Assembly: GCF_900155965.1 (NCBI RefSeq)
Contig: NZ_FTMG01000004.1
Location: 334,438 to 398,437, forward strand
Length of the DNA: 64,000 bases
From: Mucilaginibacter lappiensis
Lineage (GTDB): Bacteria; Bacteroidota; Bacteroidia; Sphingobacteriales; Sphingobacteriaceae
Direction: 5' to 3'
In this document: in pieces, positions 26,634 through 37,600 of the stretch
Layout: each line of letters opens with the position of its first letter
How positions within the stretch are numbered: the stretch's first letter is position 1
Translations under genes and position numbers: made by a program
The notes under the pieces: generated by a model
What the model saw: only the letters and a program-made list of their open reading frames with translations
Databases searched by the model: none
Told to the model about the DNA's origin: nothing

Positions 26634-27802
26634 AAATCACATTATTCCTAAGCCTGATCATTGTATTTTACACCTTTGCCGGTTATGGGATACTTTTGTA
26701 TTTCATCATTCGTGTTAAAAGGATATTTAAGGGCATTAAAACGGTAGCAGAGGATCTGGATAATTTGCCTACATGTACGCTGGTAGTTGCCGCTTATAAC
26801 GAAGAGGGGTTTATAAAGGATAAAATAGCGAATACGCTTTTACTAAACTATCCTGCTGGAAAACTAAACCTGCTTTTTATAACGGATGGTTCATCTGATG
26901 ATACACCAAACATCATAGCGCAATACCCACAAATCCAATTACTACATCAACCACAACGAGCTGGTAAAATAGCAGCTATACACCGTGCTATGGAGTTTGT
27001 GCATACCGATGCTGTTGTGTTTACAGATGCCAACACTTTTTTAAATAAAAATGCCTTAATAAAAATATGCAGGCATTATAGTGATATCACAGTTGGGGCG
27101 GTAGCCGGGGAAAAACGTGTACACTTTGATGAAAATGCAGATGCGAGTGCTGCCGGCGAAGGTTTTTATTGGAAATATGAATCAGCTTTAAAAAAATGGG
27201 ATTCTGAACTTTATTCTGTTGTTGGGGCAGCTGGTGAATTATTTAGTGTAAGACGATCGCTTTATCAACCCGTTCCACCTGATACCGTACTGGACGACTT
27301 TATGATATCTATGCTGATAGCAAAAAATGGATATCGTATTGTATATGAACCTGAGGCCTATGCCACTGAAACAGCCTCGGAAAACGTATCAGAGGAATTA
27401 AAAAGAAAGGTCAGAATAGCAGCCGGAGGAATACAGTCTATTTTGCGTTTAAGAAGTCTATTTAATCCTCTTCGTAACCCAGTACTTTCATTTCAATATA
27501 TCAGTCACCGGGTTTTACGATGGACCATAACTCCCTTTTTATTGATAATATCATTTGCACTAAATATCATATTGGCGCTTGAACCCGGAGCAACCGGATA
27601 TCAGTTGCTTTTATTGGCTCAAATATTGTTTTATATATTGGCGCTGTTAGGCTTTATCATGGAAAAGAAGCAACTGCGAATAAAAATATTATTTATACCA
27701 TATTATTTTTGCGTGATGAACTATGCGGTTCTGGCTGGTATTATCAGGTATTTCACCAGCAAACAAAGTGCGGTTTGGGAAAAGGTACAACGTAAGCAAT
27801 AG
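26630..27802 (+). CDS. Membrane GT2 glycosyltransferase
   Basis: 390 residues. An N-terminal helix (LFLSLIIVFYTFAGYGILLYFII) is followed by the GT2 domain: TLVVAAYNEEGFIKDKI, FITDGSSDDTP, VVFTDANTFLN (DxN/DAN) and VLDDFMISMLIAKNGY. Three C-terminal helices (RWTITPFLLIISFALNIILAL, LLLLAQILFYILALLGFI) complete it. The organisation matches poly-sugar or lipid-linked synthases. It overlaps the preceding GT2 by four bases, so the two are translationally coupled. The 221-base gap that follows separates them from the hybrid synthetase. Confidence 0.9.
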   Translation: MKITLFLSLIIVFYTFAGYGILLYFIIRVKRIFKGIKTVAEDLDNLPTCTLVVAAYNEEGFIKDKIANTLLLNYPAGKLNLLFITDGSSDDTPNIIAQYPQIQLLHQPQRAGKIAAIHRAMEFVHTDAVVFTDANTFLNKNALIKICRHYSDITVGAVAGEKRVHFDENADASAAGEGFYWKYESALKKWDSELYSVVGAAGELFSVRRSLYQPVPPDTVLDDFMISMLIAKNGYRIVYEPEAYATETASENVSEELKRKVRIAAGGIQSILRLRSLFNPLRNPVLSFQYISHRVLRWTITPFLLIISFALNIILALEPGATGYQLLLLAQILFYILALLGFIMEKKQLRIKILFIPYYFCVMNYAVLAGIIRYFTSKQSAVWEKVQRKQ

Positions 27803-28023
27803 TTAACACTTAAGCGGAAGTTTAATAAAAACTCTCAAAGTGGTTAAATTATTATCACCAGAGATTAAATACACGCTTAATTAATTTTATTTCGTTAAAT
27901 TAAAATATAGCTATATAAAACATATAAAATGGCTATCTTGAACTGGGTTAAAGTTCCTGCAAATAACTTTAAAAACCATTAACAAATGGTCTGACCGGCG
28001 CAGATAGTCACCCTTGTCAACTC

Positions 28024-31000
28024 ATGAACAACAATAACAGCAACGCATCGACAGAGGGTACAGATCATATTTCTCTGATCCACCAGTTATTTGAGCTTCA
28101 GCTAAACAAAACACCTGATGCCGTAGCCATTGTTTATAAGGGCGAAAGTATTACCTATGCAAGCTTAAATCAACTATCAAATAATTTAGCAGCCGTAATC
28201 TTAGCTCAATCTCCGGCTTCGGCAATAATTGGTGTGAGTACCCGCCGCTGTATAGAAACTATCATTAGTGTATTGGCTATACTCAAAGCCGGCAAAGTAT
28301 ATTTACCCATCGACCCTGACTATCCGAAAGACAGGCTTGTACAAATCATAACAGACTCAGGTATAGATACCTGTATAGTTACCAATGCTCAGGAACATTT
28401 TTTTAAGGAATTGGCGATCAGTATCCTCTTGAGTGATAAAACTTACCCTGAAGCAGATTCTTTACCACCTATAGAAACCACAGCCGGAGCCTATGTCTTA
28501 TATACCTCCGGATCAACCGGTAAACCTAAAGGTGTTTTGATGGGCCATGCTGCATTAGTAAACCTATTACTGTGGCAAAAAGATAATTCTATAGCTGCAT
28601 CGGACAGCCGTACTTTACAGTTTGCGCCGCTTACTTTTGATGTATCTTTCCAGGAAATATTTGCCACGTTAAGTACAGGTGGTACACTGGTACTCATAAA
28701 CGATGATCTGCGGATTGATCCAGTTCAATTATTACATTATATTGAGTCGAACTCCATAAACCGGATCTTTTTACCATTTGTTGTTCTTCAGTATCTAACA
28801 GAAGCTGCTATTGCCAATAACCATATCCCTGCTTGCTTACAGGAGATCATGACTGCTGGGGAACAGTTAAAAATAACACCGCAGATTGTTAAGTTTTTTA
28901 AGGCTTTACCAGGCAGTGTATTGTATAATCAATATGGCCCCACGGAAACGCATGTGGTAACACAACTGAAGTTAGATAGTGATGCTTCGTTATGGCCATT
29001 TTTACCAACTATTGGAATCCCTATCAACCATACAGACATCGTAATACTTGACGAAGAGTTACATAATCTACCTGAAGGAGAAACGGGCGAACTCTGCGTT
29101 GCCGGTATAAGCCTGGCTGAAGGATATTTAAATAAGCGGGAATTAACAGCCGAGAAATTCATCAACTGGCAGGAAAATGGACATCAAACTACCCGTATTT
29201 ATTGCACAGGTGATTTAGCCCGTTACTTGCCCGATGGTAATATTGAATATCTGGGCAGAAAGGATACGCAGGTAAAAATCAGGGGAAACCGGGTTGAACT
29301 AGGCGAAATAGAGGTATTGTTAAATCAACTTGAAAACATCAGGCAGGCTGTAGTATTTGCACAGGAAGATGCTTCCGGTCAAAAGCGGTTATTGGCTTAC
29401 CTTGTTGCATCTGACGAGTTGCCAAACACAGATAGAGTACGCCAGCATCTGGAAAAGCATCTACCCGATTTTATGCTTCCTTCTGCTTATGTGTGGCTAA
29501 ATGAATTACCAAAAACAACCAGTGGAAAGGTGGATCGAAAAGCGCTGCCTAAACCTAACCTGCAAAGACCGGATCTTTCTACATTGTATAAAGCACCATC
29601 TACCTCCATAGAAAAAAATATCACCTCTGTTTGGACAAACTTGCTGCAATTGGATAAGATTGGCTTGGATGATAATTTTTTTCAGATTGGCGGTAATTCC
29701 TTACTGGCCCTAAAAACAATAGCCGAATTAAAACAACAATATAACTATACTATTGCAGTAACCAAGCTTTACCAATACCCTACCGTAGCCGGCTTAGCAA
29801 GTTTGCTCAGTGGTACAAATAAGACAGCATTACTTCCAATACGTAAGAAAAGCAAGGAGAACAATACCAACCGGGATGTGGCTGTTATAGGTATGGCTGG
29901 GAGATTCCCTGGGGCTAATACTATAGATGAATTTTGGAAATTATTAGCCGAAGGTCGGGAAACAATCAGTTTTTTCAGTACAGGTGAAATAGACAGAAGT
30001 ATTCCAATCAATATTAAAAACAACCCAGCTTACATAAAGGCCCGTGGCATTATTGATGGAGCCGACGAATTTGACGCTGAGTTTTTCGGTTTCAATCCCC
30101 GCTCAGCTGAGCTAATGGATCCCCAGCACCGCGTGTTTTTAGAAATAGCCTGGGAAGTACTGGAAAAAACCGGACATCTGCCTCAAAAATACTCAGGCAC
30201 CATTGGTGTTTTTGCAGGATGCGGATACAATACTTATTATGACAACAATGTTTTAACCAATCCTGAGATCGTAGAAAAGACAGGCCCTTTTCAGGTAAGA
30301 TTACTAAATGAAAAAGACTATATAGCCACCCGCACAGCCTATCAGCTAAACCTACAAGGTCCGGCGGTAGCAGTTTATGCAGCTTGTTCTACATCCTTAT
30401 TAGCAGTAGCCCAAGCGGTAAATAACATACGTGACGGACAGTGTACTGTAGCCATTGCTGGCGCATCATCGATCACATCGCCTATAAAAAGCGGGCACCT
30501 GTACGAGGAAGGATCGATCATGAGTAACGATGGTCATTGCCGCCCCTTTGATGCACAGGCTACAGGTACCGTTTTTAGTGATGGCGCGGGCATTGTTTTA
30601 CTAAAAAGTCTGGAAGATGCCCTGCAGGATGGCGATACGATTTACGGTGTTATAAAAGGCGTTGGCATTAATAATGATGGCGCAGTAAAAAGCAGCTTCA
30701 GCGGCCCAAGTGCACAAGGCCAGGCCGGTGCTATCGCTATGGCTATTGATGACGCCGGAATTGAACCTTCTTCTATCAGTTATGTGGAAGCTCATGGAAC
30801 GGCTACCCCTATTGGCGATCCCATTGAAATAGAAGGTTTAAGCGTTGCTTTTGGGGAACAGGACCAAAAGCAGTTTTGTGCTATTGGTTCCATAAAAAGT
30901 AATATGGGTCATCTTACCGCGGCTTCGGGTGTGGCTGGTCTTATTAAAACAGTTTTGGCTTTGCGTAACCGGCAAATACCACCATCGTTATTTTATCAGC

Positions 31001-34000
31001 ACATTAATCCTAACATTGATATTGCCGACACGCCTTTCTATGTGAATACAGAGCTGAAATCCTGGGAGACTAACAATATCAGGCGTGCCGGTGTAAGCTC
31101 ATTTGGCGTAGGCGGCACCAATGTGCATGTGGTTGTAGAAGAGTACGAAACTGAACTTGCACCTACAGGAACAAATAATCCCTGGAAACTGATCTGCTGG
31201 TCGGCAAAAACAGAGAATAGTCTTAATAACTATGCTCAAAAACTGGGCAAACATATTTCACAGCACACAGGTGTTGATTTGAACGATGTTGCCTATACCC
31301 TGCAAACCACAAGAGCAGGGTTTAATTTCAGGAGGTTCATGTTGGTTGCTGATAATCATGAACTGCTAACTAAATTAAACACGTTACAAACTGATGCCTC
31401 AGCTTACAAAAACCTAAAAGCGGAGATCAGTGGTGTGGTATTTATGTTTCCGGGCCAAGGTTCGCAGTATTCGGAAATGGGGGGCGATCTTTATCGGAAC
31501 GAACCTGTTTTTACGAACGCAGTTGATGAGTGTATAGCCTTACTACAAGGAACGATACATGAAAACCTGTTACAGATCATGTATCCTGTAGCACCGGATA
31601 GTCAATCGCACGAAAAAATAAAACAGACTATAAACGCTCAACCTGCCATATTTATATTGGAATATGCCATGGCCAAATTATGGATGAGCTGGGGCATACA
31701 ACCCGAGGTATTCATTGGCCATAGTATTGGCGAATTTGTAGCGGCGCACCTGGCCGGGGTTTTCAGCCTTCAAGATGTTTTGATATTGATATCTGAAAGG
31801 GCAAGGTTAGTAAACAGGGTGTCTAAAGGCAGCATGCTATCGGTAAGATTAACAGCTGATAAACTCAGCGAACTATTGCCCGAAGGTTTATCCATCGCTG
31901 CCGTTAACAGTCATAAATTATGCGTTGTAGCAGGGCCGGATGAATGGATCAATAAGTTTGCTGATGATTTGTCTGAAAAAGGCATACCAAGTCGTTTACT
32001 GGTAACCAGCCATGCCTTCCATTCATCTATGATGGATGAAGTTATTGCTCCATTTGAAAAGGTAGTAAGATCGATAAAACTAAACGCACCGGTAAAACCA
32101 TTAGTATCAACAGTAACCGGTAATTGGATAACTGAGGCAGAAGCTACAGATCCAAAGTACTGGGCACAACATCTGCGTAAAACTGTTCGTTTTGCCGATG
32201 GTTTAGATACTTTATTGGAGGATGAAAACAGACTTTTCCTGGAAGTTGGCCCGGGAAATATATTAGCTACATTAGCCCGGCAACATACTGCCGGCAAAAA
32301 TGTTGCTATCATATCAGGATTTGAAAAAACAGAAAATTTAAGCGAAAACTATTCTGTACTTAAAGCTCAGGGACAGCTTTGGTTAAACGGAGTAGAGCTT
32401 AATTGGGATGCTGTTTATCTGGGTCAGAACAGGAAAAAGATCGATTTGCCAACTTATGCCTTTGATCATAAGCGATACTGGCTTGAACCAGCAAATATTA
32501 TTAATAAACTTGAAACAGCAGCCGATACCTTTGTACAGCAAAACACTATCACACCAACTACACCGATGAGAAAAGATATTTTAATTAATAAACTAAAAGA
32601 AATATTTGAAGATGCGGCCGGTATCGAAATTGATGCGGCAAACACCGGATTGAGTTTTATTGAAATAGGATTCGATTCCCTTTCGCTTACACAAATTGCA
32701 ACAAACCTAAAAAAGACATTTAATATACCTATTACTTTCAGAAAGCTGTTTGAAGAGTATAACAGCTTAAACTTGCTGGCATCGTATCTCGATGCAAACC
32801 TGCCCTCAGACGTATTGCAACCGGAAGCTATTGCCTCTACCGCGGTTCAACAACAAACATTTACCCCACAGCCTATAAATAATAGCACGGAAAATAACGA
32901 CCTGATCATTAGGTTGATATCACAGCAATTGCAGTTACTTACTAATCAGTTGGCACTGATACAAAACGGCAGTAGTATTCAACCATCAGCAGCTATTCAA
33001 AACCATGGTACACCAGCTATAACTCCTGCAAAAACACAGTCGGTAACATACGAGCTTACACCCGAAGAACAGGTAGAGTTAAAAAAGCCATTCGGAGCAA
33101 CTGCGCGCATCGAAAAGCAAAAGTTGGAATTAAATGACAAACAAGCGGCATTTTTAAAAGCGCTCACCACTCAATACAATGCAAAGACGGGCGCGAGTAA
33201 AGCACAAACACAAAAAGACCGCCCGTATATGGCCGATCCACGCGTGGTTAGTGGTTTTAGGCCTTTAACCAAGGAGGTGGTATATCCATTGGTAGTTAAT
33301 CGATCCAAAGGTAGTCGTGTATGGGATATTGAGGGCAATGAATATATTGATGCTTTGAATGGTTTTGGGTCAAACTTTTTGGGGTATCAAACAAATTATC
33401 TGAAAAAAGCAGTTCTGGAGCAAGTTGAAAAAGGCTACGAAATAGGGCCACAACATGAACTTGCCGGCGAAGTTTGCAAGTTGATCACCGAGTTTACCAA
33501 TTTTGATCGTGCAGCCCTCTGTAATACAGGCTCTGAGGCCGTTCTGGGTGCCATGCGTATAGCCCGTACCGTTACAGGCCGATCGCTTATCGTGGCTTTC
33601 AGCGGATCTTATCATGGTATTAATGATGAGGTAATTGTTCGCGGCACTAAAAAATTAAAAACGGTACCAGCAGCGCCAGGCATAATGCCCGAGGTAGTTC
33701 AAAATATGCTGATACTGGATTATGGCACCGAAGAATCCTTGAAAATAATAGCCGAACGGGCACATGAACTGGCAGCTGTACTAGTAGAACCAGTTCAAAG
33801 CAGAAGACCGGAGTTTCAACCCATAGCTTTCTTAAAGAAGGTACGGGAGATAACCCGGCAATCAGAAACCGTTTTAATATTTGACGAAGTGATAACTGGT
33901 TTCCGGATGCATCCTGGTGGCGCACAGGCTTTGTTTGGGATCAAGGCTGATCTGGGAACTTACGGCAAAGTTATAGGTGGCGGAATGCCTATTGGCGCAA

Positions 34001-34635
34001 TAGCCGGCATTAGCAGGTATATGGATGCTTTAGATGGCGGTAACTGGCAATATGGTGATGACTCCACCCCGGAAGCCGGTGTTACTTACTTTGCCGGGAC
34101 GTTCGTTCGGCACCCATTAGCATTGGCGGCAGGCCGAGCTTCGCTATTATATATGAAAGAACGGGGCCCTGCACTTCAAGAAGAGCTTAACGCCCGTACT
34201 AAACGATTGGCTGACGCTTTAAACACCATTTGTGAGCAATATGCCATTCCATTGTATATACCTAACTTTGGTTCGTTATGGAAGATAAAATTCAAGTATG
34301 AACTCGCTTATGGGGAACTGCTATTTACCCTCATGCGCTTAAAAGGCATCCATATCTGGGATCTTTTCCCTTGCTTTTTAACTGCAGCGCATACAGACGA
34401 AGAGGTGGACCAGATCATCAATAAATTTGGCGAAAGCGTTGTTGAATTGATAGAAGCTGGATTTATGCCTTCAGAAAAACCACAACAAATCAGTATTACA
34501 CAAAATGGATTATCCACAAACCCTCCTGTTCCTGGCGCAAAACTTGGGCGGGACAAAGATGGAAATCCAGGCTGGTTTATCAGGGATGAAGAAAACCCGG
34601 GGAAGTATTTACAGGTAAAAATTAGCAACAACTGA
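28024..34635 (+). CDS. NRPS-PKS hybrid A-PCP-KS-AT-ACP-aminotransferase
   Basis: 2203 residues. Order: adenylation domain (~1-510; YTSGSTGKPKG, QYGPTETH, SGKVDRKAL; hand-read pocket D-V-Q-F-M-A-Q-V-V-K, closest to published proline codes DVQ(L/F)IAHVVK), carrier (Ser559), ketosynthase (~617-1040; Cys788 in AACSTSL, EAHGTATPIGDP, KSNMGHLTAASG), and acyltransferase (~1140-1430; GHSIGE Ser1234, HAFH motif predicting malonyl-CoA). Then come an acyl carrier (Ser1552, GFDSLSL), a Q/T/P-rich linker, and a class-III PLP aminotransferase (~1680-2130; Lys1982 in YGKVIGGGMPIG). There is no ketoreductase, so the beta-keto intermediate is free for transamination to a beta-amino acid. The C-terminal VPGAKLGRDKDGNPGWF tail is the linker usually joining an aminotransferase to a condensation domain. 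Confidence 0.95.
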   Translation: MNNNNSNASTEGTDHISLIHQLFELQLNKTPDAVAIVYKGESITYASLNQLSNNLAAVILAQSPASAIIGVSTRRCIETIISVLAILKAGKVYLPIDPDYPKDRLVQIITDSGIDTCIVTNAQEHFFKELAISILLSDKTYPEADSLPPIETTAGAYVLYTSGSTGKPKGVLMGHAALVNLLLWQKDNSIAASDSRTLQFAPLTFDVSFQEIFATLSTGGTLVLINDDLRIDPVQLLHYIESNSINRIFLPFVVLQYLTEAAIANNHIPACLQEIMTAGEQLKITPQIVKFFKALPGSVLYNQYGPTETHVVTQLKLDSDASLWPFLPTIGIPINHTDIVILDEELHNLPEGETGELCVAGISLAEGYLNKRELTAEKFINWQENGHQTTRIYCTGDLARYLPDGNIEYLGRKDTQVKIRGNRVELGEIEVLLNQLENIRQAVVFAQEDASGQKRLLAYLVASDELPNTDRVRQHLEKHLPDFMLPSAYVWLNELPKTTSGKVDRKALPKPNLQRPDLSTLYKAPSTSIEKNITSVWTNLLQLDKIGLDDNFFQIGGNSLLALKTIAELKQQYNYTIAVTKLYQYPTVAGLASLLSGTNKTALLPIRKKSKENNTNRDVAVIGMAGRFPGANTIDEFWKLLAEGRETISFFSTGEIDRSIPINIKNNPAYIKARGIIDGADEFDAEFFGFNPRSAELMDPQHRVFLEIAWEVLEKTGHLPQKYSGTIGVFAGCGYNTYYDNNVLTNPEIVEKTGPFQVRLLNEKDYIATRTAYQLNLQGPAVAVYAACSTSLLAVAQAVNNIRDGQCTVAIAGASSITSPIKSGHLYEEGSIMSNDGHCRPFDAQATGTVFSDGAGIVLLKSLEDALQDGDTIYGVIKGVGINNDGAVKSSFSGPSAQGQAGAIAMAIDDAGIEPSSISYVEAHGTATPIGDPIEIEGLSVAFGEQDQKQFCAIGSIKSNMGHLTAASGVAGLIKTVLALRNRQIPPSLFYQHINPNIDIADTPFYVNTELKSWETNNIRRAGVSSFGVGGTNVHVVVEEYETELAPTGTNNPWKLICWSAKTENSLNNYAQKLGKHISQHTGVDLNDVAYTLQTTRAGFNFRRFMLVADNHELLTKLNTLQTDASAYKNLKAEISGVVFMFPGQGSQYSEMGGDLYRNEPVFTNAVDECIALLQGTIHENLLQIMYPVAPDSQSHEKIKQTINAQPAIFILEYAMAKLWMSWGIQPEVFIGHSIGEFVAAHLAGVFSLQDVLILISERARLVNRVSKGSMLSVRLTADKLSELLPEGLSIAAVNSHKLCVVAGPDEWINKFADDLSEKGIPSRLLVTSHAFHSSMMDEVIAPFEKVVRSIKLNAPVKPLVSTVTGNWITEAEATDPKYWAQHLRKTVRFADGLDTLLEDENRLFLEVGPGNILATLARQHTAGKNVAIISGFEKTENLSENYSVLKAQGQLWLNGVELNWDAVYLGQNRKKIDLPTYAFDHKRYWLEPANIINKLETAADTFVQQNTITPTTPMRKDILINKLKEIFEDAAGIEIDAANTGLSFIEIGFDSLSLTQIATNLKKTFNIPITFRKLFEEYNSLNLLASYLDANLPSDVLQPEAIASTAVQQQTFTPQPINNSTENNDLIIRLISQQLQLLTNQLALIQNGSSIQPSAAIQNHGTPAITPAKTQSVTYELTPEEQVELKKPFGATARIEKQKLELNDKQAAFLKALTTQYNAKTGASKAQTQKDRPYMADPRVVSGFRPLTKEVVYPLVVNRSKGSRVWDIEGNEYIDALNGFGSNFLGYQTNYLKKAVLEQVEKGYEIGPQHELAGEVCKLITEFTNFDRAALCNTGSEAVLGAMRIARTVTGRSLIVAFSGSYHGINDEVIVRGTKKLKTVPAAPGIMPEVVQNMLILDYGTEESLKIIAERAHELAAVLVEPVQSRRPEFQPIAFLKKVREITRQSETVLIFDEVITGFRMHPGGAQALFGIKADLGTYGKVIGGGMPIGAIAGISRYMDALDGGNWQYGDDSTPEAGVTYFAGTFVRHPLALAAGRASLLYMKERGPALQEELNARTKRLADALNTICEQYAIPLYIPNFGSLWKIKFKYELAYGELLFTLMRLKGIHIWDLFPCFLTAAHTDEEVDQIINKFGESVVELIEAGFMPSEKPQQISITQNGLSTNPPVPGAKLGRDKDGNPGWFIRDEENPGKYLQVKISNN

Positions 34636-34636
34636 T

Positions 34637-37600
34637 TTGGACATCATCTACACATACGATACCATTCCGGTTGAATTTGATCCGTTTGCCGGCCCCGAAT
34701 TGCGGAGTTTGGCTCATCCTACAGAATCACAATTGGAAATCTGGACATCATGCCTTATTGGTGGCGATGAGGCTAACTGTGCTTACAATGAATCCTTTTC
34801 ATTATCATTTTCGGGTATTTTTAACCAGGATGCCATGCTCCAGGCACTTCAGGATCTTGCTAACCGGCATGAGGTACTCCGGTCTTGTTTCAGCGCAGAC
34901 GGCAAATACATCTGCATTTATAAGGAGTTAACTCTTGGGATCGATTACCAGGATATTTCTGATCGTTCGACCCAGGAACAACTAGATTTTATCGAAGATA
35001 AAAATCAACAAAACGCTTTAACGCCTTTTAATCTGGTAACCGGCCCTCTGTTTAAAACAACGTTGATCAAGTTAACTAACGACAAGCATCTTTTAACCTT
35101 CATCGTGCATCACATCGTTTGTGATGGATGGTCAATAGGTATCATGATGCAGGATCTTGGTAAACTATATAACGCATATATCAGCAACCAGCTTCCACAA
35201 TTGCTGCCAGCGCCTCTTTTTAGCGATTACGCGGTAGAACAATTAACATTTGAGCAAACTCCAGAATATAAAAGTACCGAAGCCTATTGGCTCAAACAAT
35301 TCAGAGGTAGCAGTCACACACTAAATATCCCTACCGATCTGCCACGCCCTACCCTGCGAACCTACAAAAGTCATCGTGATGATTTTAGTGTGGACAGTAA
35401 ATTAGCTTCCTCACTCAAGCAATTGGCTAAAAACAACGGCAGTAGCTTTGTTACCACCTTATTGGCAGCATTTGAAATATTTCTGCAACGCTTGACCGGA
35501 CAGGACGAGATCATTTTAGGGCTACCCGCAGCCGGGCAATCAGCTACGGGTAACTATAGATTAGTTGGGCACTGTGTTAATCTACTCGCGTTAAGAAGTT
35601 ATCCCAAGGGAGAATTTTCATTTAAAAGCTATTTAAAGCAACGTACCTCAGCTATTTTAGATGCCTATGAACATCAACAATATACATTTGGCAGCCTGCT
35701 CAAAAACTTAAATATCGCTCGGGATGCTTCCAGGATACCCCTGGTACCGGTAATGTTTAATATTGATATGGGGCTCGACGATGATGTAAAGTTTGACGGC
35801 CTACAACATCAGTTGATAAGCAACCCGCGCGAATATGAAAACTTTGAAATATTTGTAAATATATCTGGGCGCGATGATTCGCTCATACTAGAGTGGTCAT
35901 ACAATATCCAGTTATTCAAATCATCAACCATTCGCAACATGATGGATGATTTTGAGTTTTTATTAAAGCAACTAGTAAAAAATCCGGATATACTGATTGG
36001 CGATATTCCACTTAAAAACTCCGAGGAACTTATCAGTCAATTAAATACCTGGAATAACACATTTGCTGTTTATCCAAAAGCTAAAAACCTCCATCGCTTA
36101 GTTAGTCAACGCTCACAAAAATCTGGTGATCAGATAGCTATAAAGTTTGCTGAGCAATCACTAACCTATAAACAATTGAATGAAAAGGCCAATCAATTGG
36201 CAGCATTACTGATTAATGAAGGAGTTAAGAAAGGTGACAAAGTAGCATTTGTACTTAATCGTTCGGCACAATTGATTGTGATCATGCTAGGTATCATGAA
36301 AACTGGCGCTGTATACGTACCGGTTGATCCACAGTTTCCTTTAAACCGCATTAATCACATGCTGAACGACTCAGGTGCTGTGTTACTCATTACATCAGAG
36401 GACTACAAAGAACGTTATCAATCGACTGCAAAAGAATTACTGATAGATAGTATATGGCCCAGGCTGAATCAATACCCGGTAACCGATGTAGAAGTCGACG
36501 TAAACGGTGATGACCTGGTTTATGTATTATATACCTCCGGCTCAACAGGATTACCCAAGGGCGTACAGATAGCCCATCACAATCTGATTAACTTTTTGTA
36601 CAGTATGCAAAAAGCTCCTGGAATAACGGTAACAGATAAGCTTTTGGCAGTGACTACTGTAAGTTTTGACATATCGGGCCTGGAATTATTTTTACCGCTG
36701 ATCAGCGGCGCCCAAGTGATCATCGCCAACAGCGCAGAAGCTAAAGATGGTCGCGCTTTACTTGATATCATCAGGAAAGAAAATATAACCATAATGCAGG
36801 CTACGCCTTATACCTGGCGCATCATGATTGAGGCCGGCTGGAATAACACAACTCCACTAAAAGTTATTTGTGGAGGCGAGGCATTACCGAAAGAATTGGC
36901 CGAAAAAATAATCACAAGGGCAGAAAGCCTGTGGAATGTATATGGGCCTACGGAAACTACTATATGGTCAACCGTAAAACAAATTAAGGCAGATGATGGC
37001 CTTATTACTATTGGTCGCCCTATTGATAACACCACAATTTATATTTTAGATAAGTATCTGAACCCATTACCGGCAGGAACAGCCGGCGAGATTTACATAG
37101 GCGGCGATGGTGTTGCCAAAGGCTATTTAAATCAGCCTGAGTTAACTGCTGAAAAGTTTATTAGAGATCCATTTTCCAATACGCCAGGTAATAAAATATA
37201 CCGGACAGGTGATATGGGTAAATTCATGGAAAATGGAGAAATAGAATGTCTTGGCCGTATAGATTCTCAGATAAAAATACGGGGCTACCGGATTGAGACC
37301 GGCGAGATCGAATACCACTTGGTTAATCAGTATAATATCAAAGAAGCCGTAGTGATGGCTCAACCGGATAGTAATGGCATTAATAAACTGGTGGCTTACG
37401 TAGTTGTTGGCGATGAGTTTAAAGCCGAGTTTGAAGCAGATCAAATAAAGGGTTGGAAAATGACGTTAAAAGCAGCGTTACCTGATTATATGGTACCGGA
37501 TAATCTGACCATTGTTCCGGCTATGCCTTTAACACCTAGTGGTAAGATAGATAAAAAAGCGCTGGCCAATAATCATGGCAAGCTGACTGAAAGTATTCGC

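Noticed and set aside
27938..27971. Promoter before the hybrid synthetase (CTTG..TAACTTTA)
   Set aside because: The spacer is 23 instead of about 20 bases and the -7 box deviates at the last base, so it was not listed as a feature.
31911..32312. 133-residue minus-strand ORF inside the PKS region
   Set aside because: Shadow of the AT domain; codon pattern and lack of any motif support the plus-strand gene only. The same applies to the other antisense ORFs over NRPS, RNase R and Wzc genes.
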